A DNA stretch of 51,255 nt from Oscillospiraceae bacterium (GCA_017502265.1 JAFVVI010000049.1:1-51255), one strand, 5' to 3'. Positions 26,223 to 33,429 are shown, counted from the first letter of the stretch. Translations and numbers: made by a program. Notes: generated by a model from the letters alone, not told the origin.

Positions 26223-27437
26223 TTATACGCTCAAGCCTGTCATGATGGAGATCATGGGCGAGTACACCGCCAGGAACAACGTACCGATGATCGCGCCCAT
26301 AATCAGAAGCATAATGGGCTGGATCTTGTTGGTCAGAGAGTTCATCGAGGTCTCCACCTCATTATCAAAGAAATTGCAGGAACGGGTCAGTACATCGTCC
26401 AGGGCGTTGGTCTTTTCACCGATGGTGATCATCTGGATCATCATCGGGGGGAACAGATTGTAGCTTTCAAAGGCATTGGTCAGGGACATACCGGCCCGCA
26501 CCGCCTCTGTGGCCTGATGGAAGCGTTCCGTCAAATACTTGTTTCCGATGACGATCTCCGTGGCATACATCGCCTCATTCAGATCCATACCGCTGGAAAG
26601 CAGCAGCGCAAATGCGCGGGCAAACCGGGCGGTGATCATATTGATCTGTATGGTCTTGATGATGGGCAGCTTCAATTTCAGCACATCCACCGCATAGCCG
26701 CCGAATTCCGTACGGCTGACTGCAAAAATAAGTAGTCCGATAACCACAATACCTGCCAGCAGGAGCTGCCACCATGCCAGCAGAAAATCCGACACCGCGT
26801 ACACAACAGCAGTCAGGCCGGTAGGCACTACCTCCAGCTGGGTCAGGGTCTCCCGGAAGGTAGGTACCACCAGCGCCAGCATCAGCACCACAATGGCCAA
26901 AGTCATACCCGCCAGCATAGTGGGATAGGCCATCGCGCCTTTGATCTTACCACGGAGCTGGCTGTCTTTTTCGTAATAATCTGCCAGGGCAGTGAGCACC
27001 ATGTCCAGCTTGCCGCTGAGCTCGCCCACCTTAATCATACTGCGGAAGAAATTAGGGAACACCTTGGCGTGCTTGTTCAGCGCATCCGACAGGAGGATAC
27101 CGCTCTGCACATCCTCAAAAACCACCGACAGGATATTCCGGAAATAGCTGGAATAGGGCTGGTTTTTGAGAATATCCAAACTGTCCAGAATGGGAATATG
27201 GGTGTTGAGCATAATGGCAAACTGCCGGCAGAAGGAGGTAAGCTCCGGCATGGAGACCTTGCCTGTGCCGGTGGTGAAGAACGCCGAAGGCGTACCGCCG
27301 GAATAGGGCTGGGCGGAGATCAGAAACAGACTTTGCTTGGCCAGCTCCAGGGCCAGCTCCTCCTCGTCCTTGGCGATGAACACACCGCGGATCTTCTGTT
27401 TCTGCAGATTGACTGCCGTATATTTATATTTCTGCAA
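26223..27437 (-). CDS. pilC: Type IV pilus inner-membrane platform protein PilC
   Basis: A polytopic GspF-family protein that couples PilB rotation to pilin insertion. The 404 residues hold two repeated cytoplasmic GspF domains (about 70-190 and 270-400), each followed by membrane helices. The family segments FCRQFAIMLNTHIPILDSL and RFARAFALLLSSGMDLNEAM are present, as is the inter-domain AMAYPTMLAGMTLAIVVLML helix. It starts 18 bases after the prepilin peptidase gene stop codon. Confidence 0.93.
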   Translation of the reverse strand: MQKYKYTAVNLQKQKIRGVFIAKDEEELALELAKQSLFLISAQPYSGGTPSAFFTTGTGKVSMPELTSFCRQFAIMLNTHIPILDSLDILKNQPYSSYFRNILSVVFEDVQSGILLSDALNKHAKVFPNFFRSMIKVGELSGKLDMVLTALADYYEKDSQLRGKIKGAMAYPTMLAGMTLAIVVLMLALVVPTFRETLTQLEVVPTGLTAVVYAVSDFLLAWWQLLLAGIVVIGLLIFAVSRTEFGGYAVDVLKLKLPIIKTIQINMITARFARAFALLLSSGMDLNEAMYATEIVIGNKYLTERFHQATEAVRAGMSLTNAFESYNLFPPMMIQMITIGEKTNALDDVLTRSCNFFDNEVETSMNSLTNKIQPIMLLIMGAIIGTLFLAVYSPMISIMTGLSV

Positions 27438-27455
27438 GGATCTGCACTCCCTTCA

Positions 27456-28256
27456 TCAAATCATCATTCCCAGCAGCAGGTCCATATACCAACCGATGAT
27501 CCCGTCGCCGGCCAGCATAGCAATCAGTGTGCCTGCCGCCAGATAGGGTCCAAAGGGGTGTTCTGTCTGCTTGTCTGCCTTTTGGACCCGGTTCAGCACA
27601 GTCATCACCACCGCGCCGGCCACCGAAGCCAGCAGCATTGCCAGAATAAACTTTTGCCAGCCCAGCAGCAATCCTGCCGCCGCGGCATATTTCACATCGC
27701 CGAAGCCAAGGCCCTCTTTTTTCAAAAATGTGATGGCGCCGTAATACAGGCCGAGAAATACCACGCCGCCGGCAATTCCGCCGATGAGGTGGTCCAGCCA
27801 CAGGCCGTCTGTGATCATTTTTACCACGCCACCGGCGGCCACCATCAATGTAAAGCGGTTGAAAATCAGCATATACTCCAAATCAATAAAGAATATGCAG
27901 ATCAGCGCAGAGGTTACCACCGCCGCAGCCACCGCCCACACCGGGCTTTCCGCCCAAAAGAGTATGGCGCAGGCCAGCCACAAAAAGGCGTTGACCACCT
28001 CCACGATCATATACCGGGGAGAGATCGGCGCTTTGCACTTGCGGCACTTGCCGCCTAAAAACAGGTAGGACAGCACCGGGATATTATCGTACCACTTGAG
28101 GCTGTAATCGCACGCCGTACAATGGGAGCCGGGATGGGACAGGCTCATATGATTGGGCAGGCGGTAGATCACCACATTGAGAAAACTGCCCACGCACAAG
28201 CCCAGCACAAGGGCAAGAATATGGGTGCATAGCCGCATAAATTCCTGCGTATCCAT
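27456..28256 (-). CDS. pilD: Prepilin peptidase / N-methyltransferase
   Basis: Aspartic membrane protease (A24A family) that cleaves type III signal peptides of the prepilins in this operon and methylates the new N-terminus. The 266 residues include the N-terminal methylase region with GSFLNVVIYRLP and two CxxC pairs (CTAC, CRKC). The catalytic aspartates lie in FFIDLEYMLI and GFGDVKYAAAAG. The ATG at 28256 is preceded by AAGGAGG. Eight predicted spans fit the family. Confidence 0.94.
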   Translation of the reverse strand: MDTQEFMRLCTHILALVLGLCVGSFLNVVIYRLPNHMSLSHPGSHCTACDYSLKWYDNIPVLSYLFLGGKCRKCKAPISPRYMIVEVVNAFLWLACAILFWAESPVWAVAAAVVTSALICIFFIDLEYMLIFNRFTLMVAAGGVVKMITDGLWLDHLIGGIAGGVVFLGLYYGAITFLKKEGLGFGDVKYAAAAGLLLGWQKFILAMLLASVAGAVVMTVLNRVQKADKQTEHPFGPYLAAGTLIAMLAGDGIIGWYMDLLLGMMI

Positions 28257-28282
28257 CACAGCCTCCTTTCCGGCCAATTATC

Positions 28283-29467
28283 TTAGAAATTATTGATCTT
28301 GTTGAATTGCTTCACATACAGGCCGCCGAACAGCTCCAAATCCCTGGCGGCAGCAGCATTGGAATCAAAACCCGCAGCGGCCATCATCGGCAGGAATTTC
28401 ACGCCGTTTTCCTCTTCCTCGGCATTGGCCATACCGAACAGGAACATATAGTCCCGGGGCATATTTACATAAATCCCGTCGATCTCGCCCAATGCGGTGA
28501 CAGAGGGGTTGGAAGCGATCAGCTCCAGTGTCCATTTCATAAAGATGCGGAAGTTCTCATACTGGAAGCCCTCCCGATCCGTGGGGGTCTCCCGCTGCAT
28601 AAATTTCGGCAACTTTCTGCCGCCCTTTTTGCTCTCGCCGGCTTCAAATTCACCGTCTTCCTGTCCTTCGGCAGGGATATCCTTGCGGCCCTCGTCGGGA
28701 TCAGCCAATACTTCCTCGCCCATCATTGTCAGTTGCTTGGCCTTGGCTTTTTCCTTGGCATTGAGCACCAGCAGCTGGCCGGTGGCGTGGTCAAAGAGCA
28801 GATCCTCCGCAGCCAGCCGGGTCTTGTAGAGCATGGCGTGGCCAAAGGGCAAATCGTACATACCCACGGTTCTTCCCTTGTTCACAAAGGCCACCCGGGC
28901 ATTGTTTTCCTGAATATTCAGCAGCACGAACGTGCCGGTTTTCAGCTTGGGATTCAGTATCATTGCGCCGTTGACCATAGCATTGGCAGCAAAGGTGATA
29001 TTCTGCACGCTGATCTGATTGGCGGCGCAGATATTGGTCAGCCCCAAAGCCAGATCCTTCCGCATACCCACAAGGCCAAAGGTGGCAAACTGCTTGTTCT
29101 GGGCCAAGGGGAAGGTGTGGTATTTCAGATCGTTTTTGTTCTTGTACACCGCGCCGATGGCCACCTCCAGGGAGCTTTCCATGGCCTTTTTGCCCACGGC
29201 GGGAATGTCGATGGTGTCCGTCAGAAACAGATAATCCGGCAGTACCAAGGACACCTTGCTCATAGCCGCGGCAGGATTTTTCTGCCGATAAGCTTTCAGT
29301 ACCTTGCCAAATTTCTCGATAAATTCCTCACCGAATGTCTGGCAGTTGCAGCCGGCGGTGAAATGGTTATCCTTCCGGCCGCTGCCGGGGGCAGTATAAA
29401 AATGTACGGTATCGGTGGCCGCGTCGATGGCAATCACATCGGTCAGCGCAGCTTCAAACATAGCCAT
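28283..29467 (-). CDS. PilM-like actin-fold pilus assembly protein
   Basis: A 394-residue protein placed where pilM is expected. The N-terminal VIAIDAATDTVHFY and the later LLNIQENNARVAFVNKG look like the phosphate loops of the PilM/FtsA actin-like fold, and [20 protein letters not shown] matches the PilM substrate strand. A low-complexity acidic/basic insert (about 245-300, with EGQEDGEFEAGESKKGG) interrupts the fold, which is unusual. No PilN or PilO homologues follow, so it may recruit the platform differently. GAGGAG precedes the ATG at 29467. Confidence 0.7.
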   Translation of the reverse strand: MAMFEAALTDVIAIDAATDTVHFYTAPGSGRKDNHFTAGCNCQTFGEEFIEKFGKVLKAYRQKNPAAAMSKVSLVLPDYLFLTDTIDIPAVGKKAMESSLEVAIGAVYKNKNDLKYHTFPLAQNKQFATFGLVGMRKDLALGLTNICAANQISVQNITFAANAMVNGAMILNPKLKTGTFVLLNIQENNARVAFVNKGRTVGMYDLPFGHAMLYKTRLAAEDLLFDHATGQLLVLNAKEKAKAKQLTMMGEEVLADPDEGRKDIPAEGQEDGEFEAGESKKGGRKLPKFMQRETPTDREGFQYENFRIFMKWTLELIASNPSVTALGEIDGIYVNMPRDYMFLFGMANAEEEENGVKFLPMMAAAGFDSNAAAARDLELFGGLYVKQFNKINNF

Positions 29468-29481
29468 AGCCTGTACTCCTC

Positions 29482-29847
29482 TCACTTCTTAGTCCATTCT
29501 TTTACGGTGTACTCTGTGCCGTTCGGTGTCAACTCGATCCGCAGCAGGAGTTCTCCTGAATCCTTGTCGGTGACCAGCAGGGTCTTGCCCTCAGCAAAGA
29601 TGTTGTAGTCCTCTTCATAGGCTGTCTTCCATGCATGGCTCGTCCCCCGGACCATGGCATCACAGAAATCCTCGCCCATCTGATCCAGCACGATGCCCTG
29701 GGTCATACTTCTCTCCGCCCGGACCTTTCGGCCGTGCTGCAAAAGGGCGGTAGTCAGCACCAAAGTTGACAGGGCGAAGGTCACCACCGACATCATAATG
29801 GCCATTTCCAGGGCAGCGCCCCGACGGCTCTTCAAAAATTTCCTCAT
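29482..29847 (-). CDS. Small pilus-operon protein with N-terminal membrane helix
   Basis: A 121-residue protein starting RKFLKSRRGAALEMAIMMSV: a basic stretch, Gly, then a hydrophobic helix, resembling a minor pilin or TadE/PilX-like pseudopilin. The residue pattern after the glycine (AALEM) keeps a Glu near +4/+5, so PilD processing is possible though the motif is atypical. The C-terminal part is a small beta-rich globular domain. It overlaps the upstream prepilin by four bases (ATGA), showing translational coupling. Confidence 0.65.
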   Translation of the reverse strand: MRKFLKSRRGAALEMAIMMSVVTFALSTLVLTTALLQHGRKVRAERSMTQGIVLDQMGEDFCDAMVRGTSHAWKTAYEEDYNIFAEGKTLLVTDKDSGELLLRIELTPNGTEYTVKEWTKK

Positions 29848-30236
29848 CCTGCGCCACCTCCTCTTTTATAGGTGAACGCGCATATTTCCTCGCCGCTTGT
29901 GCTTACGGCGGAATATTCAAACTGATTGGTGCCGGAGGTAATGGTCACGGTGTAAGCAGGGCCGCGCATAACAAAGCAGCCGTCCTCCTCCACAAACTCC
30001 CCGGTCTTTTGCAGGCATTCCAGAAATGCCGCATTATCATTCTTGGCAAAGCGGAAGCAGTCCACCGCATCCTCGGCGGCGTTCTCCACCTCCATAGCGG
30101 TCAGCGCGCTGCGCTCGACCTTGACGGACATCATCATCATGGACAGTGCCGATGCACTGATGATGGTAATAATCACGAGGGCCACCACCACCTCAACAAT
30201 GGAAACGCCCTTGCGGGAAGCGATATTCTGTTTCAT
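29844..30236 (-). CDS. Minor prepilin (PilV/GspI-like)
   Basis: A 130-residue type IV prepilin. The type III signal peptide reads SRKG then VSIVEVVVALVIITIISASA, with cleavage after Gly and the conserved Glu at +5. The helix is followed by a short globular domain with one Cys pair (C in DAVDCFRF and LECLQ, plus later Cys). GGAGGG precedes the ATG. It lies just downstream of the MITE-like insertion at 30322-30445, so any effect of that element on operon transcription would fall here. Confidence 0.85.
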   Translation of the reverse strand: MKQNIASRKGVSIVEVVVALVIITIISASALSMMMMSVKVERSALTAMEVENAAEDAVDCFRFAKNDNAAFLECLQKTGEFVEEDGCFVMRGPAYTVTITSGTNQFEYSAVSTSGEEICAFTYKRGGGAG

Positions 30237-30299
30237 AGGAAGCCCTCCTTTCTATAAGTGGACAGTTGAAAGTTGAAAATTGTTTATTATTTTTACATA

Positions 30300-30322
30300 G
30301 TGGCGATTCACGATTCGCCCGA
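30300..30322. repeat. Short palindromic intergenic repeat, copy 3 (diverged)
   Basis: TGGCGATTCACGATTCGCCC is a diverged copy of the repeat at 32967-32993 (one inserted or changed base at the centre). It abuts the MITE-like element. Confidence 0.5.
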
Positions 30323-30445
30323 AAAGCCTTCCCCTTGAGGGGAAGTTGGCCCGGCATTGCCGGGTCGGATGAGGTGTCGTTCCATTTCCACCTCATCAGT
30401 CAAAAATCAAAGATTTTTGCCAGCTTCTCCTCAAGGAGAAGCCAT
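30322..30445. mobile_element. MITE-like element with compound inverted-repeat ends
   Basis: About 122 bp with two arms in inverted orientation. Each arm reads CTTCYCCTTGAGGRGAAG (itself a palindrome), TGGC, a second small hairpin, then GATGAGGTG, with the arms meeting at a 12-base centre. It has no coding capacity. Position inside the pilus operon between two prepilin genes and the arm architecture fit a non-autonomous miniature element; the transposase and target-site duplication are not identified. Confidence 0.6.
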
Positions 30446-30451
30446 ATTTCG

Positions 30452-30934
30452 TTACACTTTTTCTCCTATGCGGGAGTTGATGCAGAAAGTGTAAGTTTGG
30501 GGTTCTTCGCCACCCTGAGGGTCGGTATAAGTAAGTGTGCAGAAGAAGATGGTATCCGGGCCGTTATGTTTTGCCTCCACCGCGATGGCGGTGACAGTTT
30601 CCAGTGCCACCCGATAGGGCGCGCCGGCAGGCACCGGGGCCATGAGCAGGCCGTCTTCCAAGGTAACGGCATAGTCAACGGTGTCCTTCACCGCTTTCAG
30701 TCGGCCTTCCTCTGCCACAAACACCGCATCCTGCCCGGTCATATTGTCCACCCAGCCTTCTAAAACGGTTTCGGCCATTTCCAGATCCTGCATGACCTCC
30801 AGTCGGGCGGCGCTGACGGAGCTGCGGGTGCCTACCATAACCGTAAAGGAGGTCACCATCAGTCCGGCAATGGAGATAACTGCCAGAACGATGCAGATCT
30901 CGGCTATGGACATACCCTTTTTCCTTTTCTTCAC
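30452..30934 (-). CDS. Minor prepilin
   Basis: A 160-residue prepilin with type III signal KKRKKG then MSIAEICIVLAVISIAG: basic leader, cleavage Gly, Glu at +5 and a hydrophobic helix. The C-terminal domain is predominantly beta and ends CINSRIGEKV. The start is a GTG at 30934 with GGAGG upstream; the earlier codon at 30985 would place the signal internally. It follows the pilin at 31021 after a hairpin and precedes the MITE-like element. Confidence 0.82.
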   Translation of the reverse strand: MKKRKKGMSIAEICIVLAVISIAGLMVTSFTVMVGTRSSVSAARLEVMQDLEMAETVLEGWVDNMTGQDAVFVAEEGRLKAVKDTVDYAVTLEDGLLMAPVPAGAPYRVALETVTAIAVEAKHNGPDTIFFCTLTYTDPQGGEEPQTYTFCINSRIGEKV

Positions 30935-30963
30935 GGCGTTACCTCCTTTTTCCAAATGATTTA

Positions 30964-31000
30964 CGAAAGCACCGCAACACCCCAAAAGGCGTCGCGGTGC
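30964..31000 (-). terminator. Intercistronic hairpin after the second pilin
   Basis: AAGCACCGC pairs with GCGGTGCTT and the inner bases continue to about 15 bp with G-T pairs, but only TTT follows. It may act as a partial terminator or 3' stabiliser that keeps major-pilin mRNA above the downstream genes. Confidence 0.55.
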
Positions 31001-31020
31001 TTAATGGACCTCTTTATAAC

Positions 31021-31431
31021 TTATTTGGAAACCAGGATTTCCACATTCGCAGACAGATCGGTCAGAACAGTAGCGTTTTTCACAAACTCTTCGCCAACCT
31101 TAATGATGTCGGTAGTAACCTGCTTTGCAAACACCTCGTCACCATCCTTATAGGAGGGAATCGTGTCAACATCATTCAGCTTACCGTTTTCATACTTGAA
31201 ATACTCTGTGGTGCTGCCCTTCTGATACACAACATAGGTGTTTTCAGGAATCTGGCCATTCTTCTCAGTCAGCAGTGCGTTCACAGCAGCGCGGGTCTCC
31301 TGTGTAACAGCAGAAGAATTCGCCTTGTTAATCACGCCGGAGAAGGTGGGGATCAAAACAGCGGCCAGGATTGCGATAACAGCAATCACGATAACCAGCT
31401 CGGTAATAGTAAAGCCTTTACGGTTCTTCAT
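31021..31431 (-). CDS. pilA: Major-type prepilin
   Basis: A 136-residue PilA/GspG-type prepilin. The leader MKNRKG is followed by FTITELVIVIAVIAILAAVL, with cleavage before Phe, Thr at +2 and Glu at +5, a textbook class IVa N-terminus. The short globular domain is charged and lacks cysteines. AAAGGAGG lies nine bases before the ATG at 31431. Flanked by hairpins on both sides, it is probably a distinct, highly expressed segment of the operon. Confidence 0.93.
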   Translation of the reverse strand: MKNRKGFTITELVIVIAVIAILAAVLIPTFSGVINKANSSAVTQETRAAVNALLTEKNGQIPENTYVVYQKGSTTEYFKYENGKLNDVDTIPSYKDGDEVFAKQVTTDIIKVGEEFVKNATVLTDLSANVEILVSK

Positions 31432-31461
31432 AATAACATTTCCTCCTTTAGGAAAACAGTG

Positions 31462-31492
31462 CAGCCCGGCCCGACAAGGACCGGGCTGCATG
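31462..31492 (-). terminator. Intercistronic hairpin between the two pilin genes
   Basis: GCAGCCCGG...CCGGGCTGC, a 9-bp perfect stem, in the gap between the pilin genes. TGTTTTCC follows on the minus strand, so it may be a weak terminator or processing site. Confidence 0.55.
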
Positions 31493-31509
31493 GTTAATTT
31501 ATTTCGCGC

Positions 31510-32715
31510 TTACTTATTGAGGTTGTCCTGAATACCACTACCGGTGAACATGCCACCCTGAGAGGTGAACTGACCGCCGTTGATGATGATCTTACCGGAG
31601 CCACTAGTAAATGCAGCCCAACCGCCGACATTATGGGTAACTGCAAACTTACCATTATTGACAGTAATTGTACCCTTGGTACAAGCAAACACGCCACGAT
31701 AAGCAGAGAAATCGCCACCATTAACAATCATTTCACCAGCATTGTTAATAGCATAGCAGCCGGATTTATCAGCAGCAAAGGTACCACCATTGATGGTTAC
31801 CTTACCGGAGTTGTTGATAACGCCGGGTTCAAGGACAATACCTGCTTCATCGGCAGCTTTATCACCGCCGGTAGCCTTAAAGGTACCGCCGTCAATAACA
31901 ACCTCACCACCACTGTAAACCCAAATTGCAGCACCGCCATTGGCATCTACACAGTTGACGGAAATATTGGCGTTTTTGCCGATAATCAGCTTGCCGCCTT
32001 CCCAAACCTGAATACCACGGCCATTAAAAGTACCGTTCTCGAGAGTCAGGGTGCCACGAACATTCAAATAGTCGCTACGACCAGTGCTCTCGTTCTGAGT
32101 GGTGGAGAAAGTCTTGCCACCCAAATCCAAGGTGGTATTTGCGCCAGCAGGAATCTCGGGTGCCTTTGCAACAGTAATATCCTCGGTCAAGGTAATGCTC
32201 TGGCCCTTGCTCAGCGCATTAAGAGCATTTTCAGGCTTTTCGACCTCGATTTCAACATACTGGTAGAAGCCCAGCTCCAGATCGAACAGAACCTGCTCGT
32301 CACCGGTCTTAGCCAGGTCGGTCACAAATGCATTGGCCAGTTCTTCGTTCTTGGTGGGGTAAACAACAACAGGAGCCGCTACATCTTCCTCGTTAGCAAG
32401 AACAATCATATTGAAACTCTTGTACCAGTAGAACTTGTGGTCCTTGGTGATGGGCTTCAGAGAACCCTCTGCGTCAAAGCCAGCCTCGGACAGGATCTCA
32501 ACAACTTCCTTAAGTGTGGTGGGCTTTTCTGTGGCAGATTCAGCCTGCAGCGCGATGTCCATCTGGCGGGCTGCCTGAATGTCAGCGGACTGGTTAGCCT
32601 TCTTGATCAGGCTTGCGAATGTGGGGATAAGTACGGCTGCGAGAATTGCAATTACAACGATCACGATGACCAGTTCCGTAATCGTAAAGCCTCTCTTCAT
32701 ATTGCGCTTGTTCAT
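31510..32715 (-). CDS. Prepilin fused to a beta-helix-like domain
   Basis: A 401-residue pilin-like protein and first gene of the pilus operon. The type III signal MKRG then FTITELVIVIVVIAILAAVL (Glu +5) is nearly identical to that of the shorter pilin. After a helical/globular part (about 40-170) comes a long beta-helix-like stretch (about 170-395) of short turns such as TLTLENGTFNGRG, GEVVIDGGTFKATG, GKVTINGGTFAADK, GTITVNNGKFAV and GKIIINGGQFTS. This G-x-I-x-I-N-G-G-x-F pattern repeats about every 20-25 residues, like pectate-lyase/adhesin beta-helices. It is likely a surface or tip pilin that binds carbohydrate or cells. The ATG at 32715 follows AGGAGG with spacing 10. Confidence 0.85.
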   Translation of the reverse strand: MNKRNMKRGFTITELVIVIVVIAILAAVLIPTFASLIKKANQSADIQAARQMDIALQAESATEKPTTLKEVVEILSEAGFDAEGSLKPITKDHKFYWYKSFNMIVLANEEDVAAPVVVYPTKNEELANAFVTDLAKTGDEQVLFDLELGFYQYVEIEVEKPENALNALSKGQSITLTEDITVAKAPEIPAGANTTLDLGGKTFSTTQNESTGRSDYLNVRGTLTLENGTFNGRGIQVWEGGKLIIGKNANISVNCVDANGGAAIWVYSGGEVVIDGGTFKATGGDKAADEAGIVLEPGVINNSGKVTINGGTFAADKSGCYAINNAGEMIVNGGDFSAYRGVFACTKGTITVNNGKFAVTHNVGGWAAFTSGSGKIIINGGQFTSQGGMFTGSGIQDNLNK

Positions 32716-32739
32716 AAACAAAATTCCTCCTCTTCATTT

Positions 32740-32848
32740 TTTTGAAATCAACAAGCTGTATCTAAATCCGCCATAGCCGGGGCGATCCCCTGCGCGAAAA
32801 GCGGGTTAAGGCCGAAAACATAAGTATTTCCAAGGGTTAATGAATACT
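32740..32848 (-). ncRNA. Structured untranslated leader of the pilus operon (candidate regulatory RNA)
   Basis: About 130 nt from the predicted start near 32846 to the ATG. On the minus strand AGTATT (32848-32843) pairs with AATACT (32828-32823). Further on, CCGC...GCGG encloses a GGGG-ATCG-CCCC hairpin (32762-32800 region). The conserved-looking pattern suggests a riboswitch-like or protein-binding leader, but it lacks the c-di-GMP-I and c-di-GMP-II core sequences and has no evident terminator. Function unknown. Confidence 0.4.
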
Positions 32849-32851
32849 AAC

Positions 32852-32879
32852 ATTATAGCACAGGAACGCGATATGTCAA
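32852..32879 (-). promoter_or_regulatory. Sigma-A promoter of the pilus operon
   Basis: Minus-strand TTGACA (32879-32874) and TATAAT (32857-32852), both perfect, spacer 16. Confidence 0.85.
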
Positions 32880-32966
32880 ATATTTATTCATATTTTTTCG
32901 CTTTCATTTTTTCGCAGCCCTTCCTGCATATCTTTTTGGGTACATTGCACAAATCTCAGCATTCCA

Positions 32967-32993
32967 TGTAGGGGCGATTCACGAATCGCCCGC
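32967..32993. repeat. Short palindromic intergenic repeat, copy 4
   Basis: TAGGGGCGATTCACGAATCG followed by CCCGC: a nearly perfect palindrome with GGGGCGATTC/GAATCGCCC arms. The TGTAGGGGCGA start matches the reverse complement of the 3316-3342 copy. Confidence 0.6.
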
Positions 32994-33068
32994 AGCGCGT
33001 CGAGGAATCTCCCGTGATTTCCAGACTGCCGAGTGCCCATGAGATCCCTCGGAGTCTTCCGGTCAAAT

Positions 33069-33118
33069 AATATGACAGTTCGTCATATTTGTCAAGCAAA
33101 AATATGACATAATGTCAT
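33069..33118 (+). promoter_or_regulatory. Paired operators upstream of the XRE gene
   Basis: Two inverted repeats with the same half-sites and spacer. AATATGAC-N5-GTCATATT (33069-33089) is perfect; ATGAC-N5-GTCAT (33104-33118) is the shorter form. Centres are 32 bases apart, about three helical turns. They span the putative promoter of the XRE gene, as expected for autorepression. Confidence 0.7.
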
Positions 33119-33129
33119 TGGGTGATGTT

Positions 33130-33342
33130 ATGCGCAACAGGCTAAAGGAATTACGCAAAAGCAGAGGTTATACACAAATTTCCCTACAGATGCACACCGG
33201 CATCGAGCAGGCGCTCCTTTCCAAATTCGAAAACGGCGAGCGGATCCCCCCTACCGAGACCCTTTTGCGTCTGGCGGAGTTTTATAATGTAAGCATCGAT
33301 TATATCCTCTGCCGGACAGACAAACCGGAAATCAACAGATAA
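33130..33342 (+). CDS. XRE-family HTH regulator
   Basis: A 70-residue, single-domain DNA-binding protein of the Cro/CI type. The helix-turn-helix is RKSRGYTQISLQMHTGIEQA (about 9-28) followed by LLSKFENGERIPPTETLLRL, with the SIDYILCR closing helix common to this class. It has no effector domain. The ATG at 33130 follows GGGTGAT; the ATG at 33112 lies within the second operator and would add six residues. Two identical-type operators just upstream suggest it represses itself. Its divergent neighbour is the pilus operon, whose promoter is about 200 bases from the nearest operator, so direct control is possible but not shown. Confidence 0.88.
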   Translation: MRNRLKELRKSRGYTQISLQMHTGIEQALLSKFENGERIPPTETLLRLAEFYNVSIDYILCRTDKPEINR

Positions 33343-33368
33343 CGGACGGATACCCGTCCGTTTATTTT
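33341..33368 (+). terminator. Terminator of the XRE gene
   Basis: AACGGACGG-ATAC-CCGTCCGTT, 9-bp perfect stem followed by TATTTTTT, beginning inside the stop codon region. Confidence 0.88.
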
Positions 33369-33429
33369 TTTACATTAATCATGCGTTTTGCCGGAGCGGG
33401 CAATGCCATACCCAAACTTTCTTCTATTT

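Larger units (their letters stand above)
32716..33129. other. Intergenic region between the pilus operon and the XRE gene
   Basis: About 410 bases without a gene. From left to right it holds the untranslated pilus leader, the pilus promoter (32852-32879), an AT-rich stretch with poly-T (32880-32930), a palindromic repeat (32967-32993) and the divergent XRE promoter region with two operators (33069-33118). The 32994-33060 segment shows nothing recognisable. Confidence 0.6.

Noticed and set aside
32740..32848. c-di-GMP riboswitch in the pilus leader
   Set aside because: The GEMM core (GACGCAAAGCC-type) and the c-di-GMP-II core were looked for and not found.
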